Source of the DNA: Galbula dea
Lineage: Eukaryota; Chordata; Aves; Piciformes; Galbulidae
Direction of reading: 5' to 3'
DNA length: 64,000 nucleotides
Assembly (NCBI GenBank): GCA_013399015.1
Contig: VWZX01000996.1
Location: forward strand, 1,311,052 to 1,375,051
Made by a program: the position numbers and the translations under genes. The notes beneath the pieces are model-generated. The model ran no database searches and was not told where the DNA came from. It worked only from the letters and a program-made list of their open reading frames with translations. Shown piece by piece: positions 11,753-23,100 of the stretch (the stretch's first letter is position 1; every line of letters starts with the position of its first letter).

Positions 11753-14444
11753 GAGCAGCTGCACTGCCTGGAACACACACCCCCAAAGAACTGAACTTGC
11801 ATCTCCTTTCAACCACTGGAATACTCAGGGCAGACAGCAAGAGACCTGGTTCCAGCACAGCTCAGGTATCACAGAGATGTCTGTAATGCTGCAAGTTCTG
11901 GTTGCTACCCAGCTGAAAGCAGCCACTGCAGCAGAATGTGTTCCTGTTAAGTGCATTAACTAAAAGCTCAGCTAAGGACAGTGTCAGAGTTTGAATCAGC
12001 TCCAGACTTTGCATTTGATCCCCATCACTCTAATGCACTTCAGATTCAGGCTGGGCAGAGTCTGTTAGGCTGCAGGTGTGTGATGGGTGATGGCTCCAGA
12101 AGGGAGCGAGCACACACTCCGTGGGAAGCCTCTGTCTGAGCTGCACATCTGCAGGGAAAAGAGGAGGGAGTCAGAGGAATGAGAGGACAGAGCACATTAA
12201 AAATAGAAGAAATACAAAAGACCAAGAATATATTTCTCCTTTGTTCTGCTTTTGTACATCATTGTGTTTGGAAGGAACACACCCAGGACATGGCCAGCAC
12301 CTGCCCTGCAGGGGAGCAGCCAGAGCTTCCCCAGGGGTGGTGTGAGGAAGGGAAGCCTTTTTTAGGCTGAGTGGGCTGGGGTTGCTGCATGGCTTTGAAC
12401 CAGGAGGCAGTGTCTATATTCAGCAAAGGACCTCCTGCATTTCCAAACTGCATAACCTCAGCTCACCTCTGGTTTGAGCTCCTCCATCCATCTTCTCATC
12501 AACTGATGAAGAATTGGCATTCATGCCAGACACAGGGGCACAGTCCCAGCTGAGTGACCCCAGCTGCATTACAAAGGTGGGAGGATAAGAACCTCTTTGA
12601 AGAGGAAGATGAATTAAATGGGATAGCTACACCACTGCCCATCTGAGCAAACTCCACATTCCATGAGAACATGCTGTAAAATATTCTCAAAGGTTTCATC
12701 TTTCTATGCAGAAACCCAATTTTATTAGAAGCATTCATATCTGGGCAGGGTTTCTGGGTGGCTTTGGTAAGCAGGCAGACAGCTCATGCTCTGGATCAAA
12801 CCTTACCCAGCATGAACCAACACATCTCTGTGCATTTCAATACCTGCAGAGGTTTCTGTGAACCTCAGGCCTGTTCTCTGCCTTTTCTGCAGTTGGGTAG
12901 GAGCTCAGCTTTGTGCCTACAGCCCTCACTGCTTTGGACATGGCTTCAGAGCTGATGTCATTTAGCTCTGTCTTTTCTGGAGCTATTAGATCTGGCTGCA
13001 GTCAAGGCTGCCAGTGACAGCTGCAAATATTTGACCTCAAATAAGCATAAGACAAAAATCACACAACCCTTGTCAGAAGTGTTTCCTGATGGCAGGAATT
13101 CTTTCCCTGCCATTGGACTCCTCTTAAGCCTCTGCCCAAACAGGAGCTCAGGGCTGCAGAATGGTGAAGTAAAAGAAATCTTAGTGCTTAACTCACCAAA
13201 ACCCCTTGAGGTAAACAGGGCCTCTCCTGCTTCACACATGAAGGGTAATTTTTTCACAGCTGTAGCTTAGGAGGCCAAATTCCACCCTAATTTTCAACAA
13301 ACAGCTTCCAAACAACTTTACCCCCAGCCCTCAGCACCCTCAGCCACTGTTTAGGCATCAGTGCTAACAGAACCCAAATTCATCCCTTTTGCAAGGGTAA
13401 ACCAAGCAGTTTCTTTTCAGGTGAACTAACATCCTAGTGATTTTAGCTACCCACACACATTTTCTGTAGCAAGGTAAGGCAAGACAAGCAGATGTGAGGA
13501 AGCAGTTGCTTGGGATGACCCAGTGTCCCCTCTCACCTGGGTTTCACACACTTGCTTTCCCTAACCTGCTAGAAAGGTGATGGCACAGAAATGGGAGCAG
13601 ATCCATCACTCATGTCTCCTAACAAATCAAAGTGAATTGTGCTCCAGAGATTTCTTGGAAACCTCCATTTCCTAGACAAGCTTGGCTTAGAAAAAGCAAA
13701 AATCAATACATATTAGATGAGCTGTACTTCAGTTGTGAGCCAGCATTTCAGACTTGGCTAGTTCTAGGCAGATTAAGCTGCCAGTATTGGGTCCCTCCCC
13801 AGTTCAGGGGTCAGGAAGTTGACCCTCTGAAGTACCAGGGGTTATGGAATCAGAACAGCTGGAAGACAGCAGAGTTTCAAGGAGGAACTGGTGTTGCAAT
13901 GCCAGCTCACCCCACAGTTTGCTTATCTGCTGCTCCTGAAAGCCTCAGTGGAGGTTTCCCAGAGCAGAAGGCAGGCACAGCTGGGAGTGGGGAATGCTCT
14001 GGGAAATCTGAACATCTTCCAGGCTTGCACAGGCAGCTAGAGGAGTTACCTGGAGTCATCTTGGAAACAAGAGGGATTTGGAGTGTTTCACGTTGTAAAA
14101 AGCAAACTGCATTCCCCTTGGTAGGCAAAGTTTAGCACTCTCAGGAAAGGCTGTGCTCAAGATGCTTCAAGCTACTTCAGTTTCTGTCACCAGGTAAAGG
14201 CAGTGGGAGCTGAGGCTTGTCCTGCTGGCAGGAGAAAAGAGCTCATGTCCTCCTCTGCACTCCCAAAACCCCCTGGTATAGGGCTTGTCTGATCAGGGGC
14301 TTCACTGATCAGCACACCCAGAGCCTGCTCCGCACTGACTCACAAGAGCCAGGGACAAAGTGCTGCTGCCCATGGCCAGCCACTGTCTTCTTCACCTTGG
14401 GGAAAGTGGAGCAGGCTCAAGGCTTTATAGGAAGTGGCAGGTTC
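11753..14444. other. Non-coding unique DNA, no gene seen
   Basis: The sequence is unique with no recognisable repeat. The longest frame (plus 13632-14135, 167 codons) matches no family I know and is flanked by nothing resembling a promoter, splice pattern or poly(A) context. Confidence 0.55.
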
Positions 14445-14520
14445 TTAATTATTGTTATCATTTATTTAGTGCTTGCAGACAGGAGCTCAAAGCTCTGCTG
14501 CAGAAGGTGCTGAACACACA
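14445..14520. repeat. Possible ancient LINE/SINE tail relic
   Basis: The stretch reads TTAATTATTGTTATCATTTA, then TTTAGTGCTTGCAGACAGGAG and GGTGCTGAACACAC. This T/A-rich lead followed by a 'GTGCT..GC' block resembles tails of old amniote L2/CR1-L3-type retroposons, but it is short and diverged and the resemblance is from memory only. Confidence 0.25.
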
Positions 14521-17500
14521 AGCCATCAGCCACTGCCTCTAAGTGCTTTTCTGGAGAACATGGACACTAGTGAGCTCAGCACATTCTTTGCTCAGAGGAA
14601 CTCATCAAGTGGCCTTTCCCTCCAAGACCAGCTCTTGATTTTCTCAGATGCATTTACTCTCAGACACTTGATTAGTATTTTTATCCTTAGAGCAGAGGTT
14701 CAGTCATTCAGGGCTCTCCACAAATATAAACTGGTTTGATTATGCTGTGAATTTATGATGTTATTCTTGCCCTGTGGATGGGTGGAACTACTGCTGCCAG
14801 GAAGAGTTTCTCTGACAACATTTCAAATTCATTTTCCTTGAGAGGATCTAAATGCAACTTTGGAAATGAAATGCCAGTCCTGCAGGTCTGATTACATGAA
14901 GGGCTGATCAAAACCTCTCAAACTTCATCTCCCTCTGCATGATATTTCATTATTTTGTAGGTTTTTCAGGCCAAACCAGTCTGAAATTACTGCACCTAAC
15001 CTCCTACACAACACTGCCTGTAGAATTCTCATCCCCTCTCAGCATTTCTTCCAAGTTACAGAAAATCTGATGACCCTAAGGATCCAAACTCCAGCAGACA
15101 CTCTGGGATCACAGGCACCTGTGTGACCTTCACCAAGGCATTTCTGTCTCCCACATCTCACTTTTCCAGTCTGTGAAGTGGTCCTTCCTCTCCTCTGTAA
15201 GGTGCCCTGAAACCTTCCCACCATCACAAGCCAACACTGCTCCTCCAGAGCTCCTCTGTCCCATGGCACTCTGCTCTTCACACTCTCTGCTCCCTGCTAA
15301 GCAAGTTCCTCATCCCACCACACTCTAAACAAAATTAGGCCAAGGTTTTCTCCTCCAATGGACATGCTGTAATTAATAAATTACTGAGTGGAAGAGAATC
15401 TGGGGAGGAAAGTGGCATTCTGGCATTTCTTTCTGCCAGGCTGAGCCAGGGAAGGAGCTCTGACCAGGCTCACCGGCTGTCACTGCCAGCAGGGCAATTC
15501 CCACTGCAGTGCTGCTCATGCAGCATGGCTTAAAATGAACAGAAACCACCCAAAAAAGCCCTTCCACAAGACTCAAATGCTTTACTTCAGAAACAAACAA
15601 ACAAAAAAGGCAAGAAAGAGAAAGGCAGAAACATTCTAGCTGCATTTGACAGCACACACCATTATGCCAAAGTCTGTTTAAGCTGGGTACTACCAGGGTC
15701 ACTCCCTTCTGGAAGGATCTGCATGGAAAGGAGTCTGATCACCCCAAGTCAAAGCCTAATTTGGCCTCCCCATGCAAATGTATTTAAATGAAACATAGCC
15801 AAAGCTGCTAAAAGACATTCAGAGGAAATCAAGTCCATCAGCTGCTGTAGGCTCTTGATTGAAATGGGTTTCATGTGGCAGGGAAGGTGCTTAAGAGAGT
15901 GCAAAAAAAAATCATTCAGTGAGTTAGAAAATGACTCCAACCTCTAGAACATGTCAAACTAAATATAAAACAAACAAACTATGGCAAAGGAATGAATAAT
16001 TTAAAGCAGCAGCTTACACATCACATCAGCAAACACAGCTGTGGAGCCTGACAGCTTTGTACTCATCATGCACTTGGCTGTAGGTGCCTGTGCCCGAGAT
16101 GCTCTCCTCTCACCTGGAGCCTGCTGGAGGCACAACCCCACCACAAACAGGTCTTCTCAGGCTGCATTTCACAGTGGAGAGTTGCAGCAGCCCTAGGCTG
16201 CAGGATGAGCCATGCCTGGCTCTGTACTTGATCCTCTTCCCGACTACAGACCTGACCACATCACCTGCATTTTGTCCTTTCTTTGCACCTCAGGGTCTAT
16301 TTATATCCTTTCCACTGCAGGAGCACCACCAGCCTTCAGAGCCATTCTGGGCAGCCTGGAGCTTCCCAAAACCAAGCCAGCCCTGCTAGGACCACATTTC
16401 CTGCTAGACCCACCCCCCCCCCAAAGTATCTGGAGAGCCTCAGCTGGAGGCTGCTCCTACCCAACACCTCTCTAACTCAGAGGTCACCACCCTGAACTGA
16501 CCAAGTGAAAGAGAAGCTGCACTTCTGGGTGGAGGTATTTAAGGGCAGAGCCAGCTGAGGGTCATCTGAGCTCCAGGGCAACAAGGTGCTGAGGCTCCAG
16601 CTGGGGGCAATGATGGGAGGACCCATCCCTGCACCCAGTCGTGTGCCCTCAGGCCACTCTTGCTTCCAACAGGGCACTGTGAACACTAATTACATAGTAA
16701 TGTTGGCTCTGTCTCCTGGGCAGAAAAGGACAAGGTGATGCATGAGACAAGTGCCTCACTCCCAGCCTTTTGGGTCACATGAGGTGGCTGAAGGGTCCAT
16801 GGTCCATTAGGTGTTTGCTCACCCTGGCTGCCAGCGCTCAGCGGAGTGTAACTGCTCTGGTCACTCCTACCTCTGGTGCCAAGAGTGCCAGAAATATCAA
16901 GCTGCTGCTCCCTGCACTTCACCTGATCTGCTGGAGCTCTGAAAAGGGAGCTGCAGGAGCCTGGCACTGAGAGGAGGGGCCAGGGACCTGCCCCAGGCTC
17001 AGTCCTGTTTGCAGAGGCTGGATCCCACCATGCTGCCCTCTGTGTTACCACCCAAACCATCTCCTCCATGGCTCTCTGGGACCCAGAGCCCTGGTCCATA
17101 TTGACCCAAAAGCTTAGGTTTCTGTAGCTTCTCCTCACCACCAAAGTAGGTTAAGTGAACTGCTGACCTAGTTGTGAAATGCTCCACACCTCCTAACTGA
17201 TCAACCCCCAGAAGCCACCTCCTCACATGAGAAATGCTGAGACTAAGGAGTATCTCAGACAAGCAGCTAGAAAGGAATAATCAAATAAATAACATATAGA
17301 ACAGATGGACTAAAGAGACAGAGTAAACAGAGAGAGAAGATTAATTTTTGTTCCCTGACACAAAGGAACATAAAAAAATCAACAGAAGGACAAGTCTCAG
17401 GAAAGCAAAGCAATAGCCCAAAGCTGGTTGACTTCAACAGAAAGATCTCTCTCTGCTTCAGCAGCTTTGAGCCAGACACAAAGATAAAGGAAAGGCACCA

Positions 17501-18641
17501 GAACCTGGGATAAAAACAGGCACCAGATGCCAGATTTCTTCTGGTAGCTGCCAGGGTGATGGGTCACTGCTGATGGATGGCAGGGGAGGAGCCAGGAGTG
17601 ATGACAGAGGTCTCCTGGCTCAGGGCCATGGGCTCTCAAGAATTTGGCTGAGTTGAGAAGCAAACATCCCTGCAGTGACTGGGGCAGCTTGTCTGTGGCA
17701 GCCTGTTTATCAGGACAGAAATACCTGAATGGAGAACACAATCTCTATTACAGGCTTGTGTGGAGCATTAATAATCTGTCAGAGAAGATGACAACCTTCC
17801 TGATTAGAAAACTGGGAAGAAGGAAGGTCTTTGGGTAGATTTATTCAGCTCACTTAGTCCAGGCTTCCCATGGTTTGCTTAACATTTACCTAATATGAAG
17901 TCAATGTGGTGGTGCCTGTGAATTAAAATGCCACCCAAAAGGGAGAGTGTCAGGGAAGTGGCTGAAGATTCATGTCCTTGTTTGTGAGATGCTGCAAACA
18001 ATATTAATGCACATAAATATTGATCAGAGCAGACACAGAAATCAATCTGTGGACTCCTTGCTAACTGGCATGGGGGCAAGAGGCTGCAGTGGCCAGGAGC
18101 AGGGACCTGGGCCTGCAGGGGGAGAGGAGAACGTGGTCCCACAGGGCTGTGCAGAACCCCCAGACCTGCAGGAAGGTGGTGGAAGAAAGGGAGTTGCCCA
18201 AACCTGGCACCTAGAGCTCAGGTGTTGCTGTAAATGATGTGTGGGGTGGAGACCAGCATGGAAAACAGGCCTCTAGAATGAAATGTACACCTCTAGCACA
18301 CTATTAGCAGCACAAAGCCAGAAGAGCATCAGCTTCCACCCACAACACTTCAGACAAACTGAACTCCTTTCTCAGATGCATGCTCTGAAGGAAAAGCAAG
18401 CTGTCTAGAAAGCTTTTGCCTTCTCAAACAAAGGAGCTCCCCATTTCTGACCAGCTATGTAAATCATTCTAAGACTAAATTTCCCCACAGGAAAACCCTC
18501 CTGTTTGGTTTCAAGTGTTTCACTCTGCAAACAGATTGTTTTCTTCAATAAAGCCAGGGAGGAGGTAAAGAATACAGATCAGAGTGGGCATTTAAAATCA
18601 GCTCTAACTATTTGGCCTGTCCACCAGAACAGGGTGAGAAT
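14521..18641. other. Non-coding unique DNA, no gene seen
   Basis: No gene is recognised. A ten-C run occurs at 16413-16422. An AT-rich, non-repetitive patch at about 17880-18010 (with CAATATTAATGCAC-like words) could be a conserved non-coding element but carries no distinctive motif cluster. Open frames of up to 152 codons (minus 16686-17144) lack recognisable domains. Confidence 0.55.
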
Positions 18642-18677
18642 CTGCAGCTCCAGGAGCTGCAGCAGCTCCAGCTGCAG
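18642..18677. repeat. CTGCAG/CAGCTCC inverted repeat cluster
   Basis: Positions 18642-18651 (CTGCAGCTCC) and 18653-18662 (GGAGCTGCAG) are exact reverse complements separated by one base. A second overlapping copy of the same words follows to 18677. The segment could form a short cruciform or hairpin in RNA. It may simply be low-complexity drift of CAG/CTG words, which are abundant nearby. Confidence 0.8.
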
Positions 18678-18947
18678 AGATCAGGACTCCTCCTGCTCCA
18701 GGTTAGGCAACCTTGGAGGTCAGGAAGCAATTCTCTTGCATCTGTTGCTGACAGGCTAGAGACACTGCAGGAATTTGGGCAGAGGTTTTGCAAACACCAG
18801 TCCTGAGTCACTCTCAAGAAGAAGATCCCAGACAAGGTAGAAATGACTCCCAAAAGAAGAGCCTGCTCCTGCAGCTCTGCCTGTGTCAAAAGCCCTGCCA
18901 AGGACAAGAACCTGCAAAGCCAGACTGAACTGAGTAGCTGCTCACAG

Positions 18948-18971
18948 AGCAGCAGCAGCAGCAGCAGCAGC
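18948..18971. repeat. (AGC)8 trinucleotide microsatellite
   Basis: Eight uninterrupted AGC/CAG units. On the minus strand the repeat gives a leucine run within an open frame of 165 codons (18608-19105), but that frame has no other protein-like feature, so a coding repeat is unlikely. The uninterrupted array should be length-variable in a population. Confidence 0.95.
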
Positions 18972-20000
18972 ACTGACTGGTTTTCCATCAAGCAAAGGTC
19001 AGAAATGAGTGGTACCTGACCAACTTCAGCTCTCCAGGTGCAAGGCTCCCTGCACACTCCTCTCCCCCAGGGAATTACAGCACTCAGGTGGCCCCAAGAG
19101 AGCAAGTTTTAAACTCTCCACGGGCTGCAGAAAAGCCAAACCATAAAAGCAACTCCACATGGTGTCAATGAGGAGCAGGCTGCTGCAGCCCAGCATGCCT
19201 GGCAGCCACCACAGCCCCACTGAGGTCCCAAATCGACTCTCTGGTAGCTCCAGCCTTGGGAAATGGCATCCTGCATCCCCACACCCCTGCCTTCCCATCC
19301 CCACCCAGCTCTGCAGCAGTCTGTGGCACTCACCTCTCCAGACATCACCTTTCCTGCCTGTGGTGGGAGGTTGCCCACAGATGGCTGTGGCCCTTCAGTG
19401 GTTCTGCTTGTGAGCATCTGCCAGGCTTTGGTGGTTCCTGCAGTGAGCAGCCCCTGGGTGAAGGCTGAAGACAACCTACAGTCAGCTGGGAAGGAAAAGG
19501 TTGGATTTTAGAGCTGTGAGAGTGGCTGCCTCTGTTTGAACAAAATCAATTGTACCTCTAGAGTGGAGAAACAAGACCATTGGCTTCATCATTGCCTACT
19601 CCTCATCTAGGAACACTTCCCACCAGCACTTCCAGTCACACACGGGGACAGGGGTGACCTGTGTGCCTGCAGCCCTAAGTCCTGCCAGCACCTCCCCAGG
19701 GGAGAAACCCTGATCCAGGCAGTGCTGGGAGCAGCCAGGACCTTGGGGAAGAGGGACAAGCCCCCTAGGGTCACAGCCTTCACGGCAGCATGGATTTAAC
19801 TCATTACCACCCAGCTGGGTGGTGGGAAGAGGCTTTTGCACAAAAAGGAGGAATGGTTTGTAAGAGTAAATCTCTCTTCAGAGGGAAGTGAGTCACTGGC
19901 TGCAGCCTCTTCAACACAACAAACAGCTCCTGCAGCAAAACAAAGAGTGGAACATTCAGTCTCCTGACCAAGACTGAATGTACTCTGTGAGTGCTGAGCC
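18972..20000. other. Non-coding unique DNA, no gene seen
   Basis: Relatively GC-rich unique sequence with many overlapping open frames on both strands. None has a recognisable domain, and no repeat family is seen. Confidence 0.55.
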
Positions 20001-20110
20001 ACTTGTGGTTTATGCCTGTAAAAATCAATCACATTTTATTGATTACCAAGATCGAATTAAAAAAATAGACAATTTGGGTTAAACCTAGGGAATGGTTAGA
20101 TCTTCAGGTC
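20001..20110. promoter_or_regulatory. AT-rich island with ATCAATCA/TTGATT inverted motif
   Basis: Positions 20023-20044 form an imperfect palindrome, AATCAATCA..TATTGATT, of the kind bound by PBX/HOX- or HNF1-type homeodomain dimers. It is followed by a CpG-containing GATCGAATTAA and an A-run. Composition differs sharply from the GC-richer flanks. The functional reading is inference. Confidence 0.22.
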
Positions 20111-23100
20111 TGAAGTTAAACCTAGCTGGGAGCACTGGCAGCACCCAGGCTGCCAGGCTATCTGGTCAGGAGAAGTGTGGGCAAGTGTTTGATATGTCCA
20201 GAGCTGAACATTTCCCATGGCAATAACAAAGCAGTTAACTTTGTTTTTGCACCCACTACATTTATGTCAAGTAAATCACAAAGTCAAAGCCAAGGTCACT
20301 GTTGATAGCAAGATGGCAGAAATTCACCCAGCTGCAGGGAGAGAAGAACAAAAAAAAAAAGAGAGAGAGATTTTGGCAGTTTTGGTTTGCATTTATAGTA
20401 TTTAAGCACTTAGAAGCCTGATTCATAATTGGTACCAGATGCTCTCCATGCACACAGGAAAAGACAAGGCTTTGTTCTGATCAGTTTGTATGCTAAAAAG
20501 AGCCAGAGAGTGAGAGGCTGTGGAAGGGAGCAGGATGGTTTCCCTCTTGGACAGAGGTGGTGGCAGGAGGGTAAGTGGCTGGCTGGAAATGGCATGGAGA
20601 CAGCAGAGGGACAAAACCCCTGGTCCCTGCCCTGCCCCATGGCACAGAGAGAGGCTCCTGAGAGCAGGGGAACAAGGAGCATCTCCTCAGGCTGAGGTGG
20701 GAAGGGTGAAGCCAGGTGCCACCGTGGCTGCCACAGCAGCTTCCTGTTGTGCTGTGCATTCATCCTGGTGCCTGCTCGTTCCTTGTTAAGGTGGGAAGTT
20801 TAGTATCCTACAAAAGATGTCTCAATGATCAGCCCCTGCTATCTAAATTAAATCTTACTGCTGTAAAATTCTGGCTTTCTCACACAATTTCTGCTCCTGA
20901 AATGCTTCTAATGTGGAGCAGAGTCCCAGGAACAGTGTGAACTGCAAGGTCACAGCATTCAGTGAGGGGGGAAAAAAAACCCCAGCAAAACAGGAGATTA
21001 AGTATTAATGTCAGGGCAAAGCTCCATTTATTTGAGATTACTCTGTGCTGCATGTATGTAATACTGTGTTTCAGTAATTAAAGGCAGAGTGATTTATACA
21101 GCTGCAGGATGGAGAGGAGATGTTGTTCCTGGGCTGGCTACAGCAAACCAAAGCAAATTGGAACCGTTTGTCCCAGGGAGATGGGGTTTTGGCTCATCCT
21201 AGTGGCCTGGCTAAACTCCAAGGCAGGCGATCTCCCTGCCCATCTGACTTCCAGCTGACACATCCCTGGGGCTGGAGAAGGCTCCCTCCCTGTCCTGCCT
21301 GGAGTGTGGCATGGCTGTGTGCTGCCAGAGAGCACTGCAGCCCATTTCTGGGGGCAGCTACAGCCCCAGGTGCTGTGAGCCCAGCAGCAGAGATGCTGCT
21401 CCATGGGTTAGAGATGGCAAACTCTGGACTACACACACACTGGCCTCTGCAAGGCAAGTGGGGGAAATCAGACCTGTCTGCATCTGTCATATTTTCCCCC
21501 TTTTATCATGATTTGTGTCTTTGGGGGCTCCTCTGTACCCACCAAATGCTTGGACCTGAGGGATGAAGTGCTGTGGGCTCAGTCCAGTGATACCCCACGA
21601 GCAGCTGGGGTCAGGAGCTGGGGGCACCCAAGGCATGGCTGGAGAAGGAGGAGTTATGTTTGAGAAGGAAATGGAAAGGGGCAACAGAACATCACAACTT
21701 GAGCCTCTGCTTGATTCAGTCCCTGTGGATCCTCAGGGCTCTGATGCTGCGTAACTGCCTTGCACTGTGTTCAGAGCTGTGCACCACGTCAGGATGAAGG
21801 CTGCTGTCTGTGGAAGGCAGTGTGGCAGAGGAACAGCACCCCTGGGCTGGGTGAGGGATCCTTGCAGGAACAGCTGTCAAATCCCAGCCCAGCAGAGGCT
21901 GCAGGATCTGTGTGTGCACCGACAGCTGCTGCCTCACACCCTGCTGCCTTTCACTGGGTGAAGCAAGTCCCTGGTGTGCACTCTGCCAGGGACAGAGGGT
22001 ACTTCCTGACAAGGCATCTTATGGGAACCACTAAATACTGCATGTAGACAAGGGCTGTTACAACCAAACTGCAAATTCTAGTCTCCTGCTCGTGCATTTT
22101 GCAAGTTCAGAGACAGTCAGTTCTATTTGCATAACACACTGGCTGTTTTCCACCTTGCATTTTGCATGTGGAGTGCTTCTGAGAGCAGAGCTCAGCAGCA
22201 GCATGGCCACGTTGGCCACTCAGGTAGGAAGAGTGAGAGCTGGCCCTTAGGTGAGGCTCACTGGAAAAAGGACAGACACTGCCTGAGGACCTGAGCACAG
22301 GCTACTCAGCAGTGGGGATATTATCCACTGGAACAATGAATCATTCCTTTAGAACCAAAGTGATAATACCTCCTGTATTTAAACAAATGTGCCATCCCCT
22401 GAACCAGGAACACCAACTCATGAACCTGGGGGTCCCCTAGGGAGGAGGAGCCATCACCTGCTGCAAGTGTTTGCTGCACTAGAGCAAAGTGATTAGCTCT
22501 TCTTCCTGAGAGAGTAATCACCACCTCTTGTTATCAAAGCTGAAAGTTCAGCAAGACTTTAAATGCTGCTTGCATATGTCTATGGCTGGGGGAAAGCACA
22601 AAGGTATGGGAGTGGAGTCAAGGAAGGTTGCCAGGACATGAGGCAACCCTGAAAAATTGCAGTGTATTTCTCCTGAGTGCCTGTTATTTATTCCAAGGCT
22701 GTGGGGTACCCTGCATTTTCTCTCTAAGTGCTTCTAGTGGTGATTATGAAGTTAAGACACTGGCTGATCAGCCTGGTTCCACTTTTTCCACCCCAGCACA
22801 CAAGGTTTATGTGTGGTTTACACACTACCTCCTGGGGACACAGCCCTGCACTGAGTCCCCTCACTTGGGGCACTTCCCTCTGAACCATCAGCATCTCCAG
22901 TGGTACTTCTCTCCAATGTTTCTCACGGCTTGATAAACCTCCTGTGCAGTCTGAACACCTCTCCTGACTTGCACAAAGCACCCTGCTATCAAACATCCCA
23001 TGGTTCAAACACCTGTCTGCCTTGGGACCATGCACCCCAGCAGATAATGCACAGAGATGTTTCCCCATCTCCCTTTCATTGACTTTGCTGCTCCACAGCT

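Noticed and set aside
18608..19105. 165-codon minus-strand frame with a leucine run suggesting a signal peptide
   Set aside because: The leucines come from the (AGC)8 microsatellite, and nothing else in the frame is protein-like.
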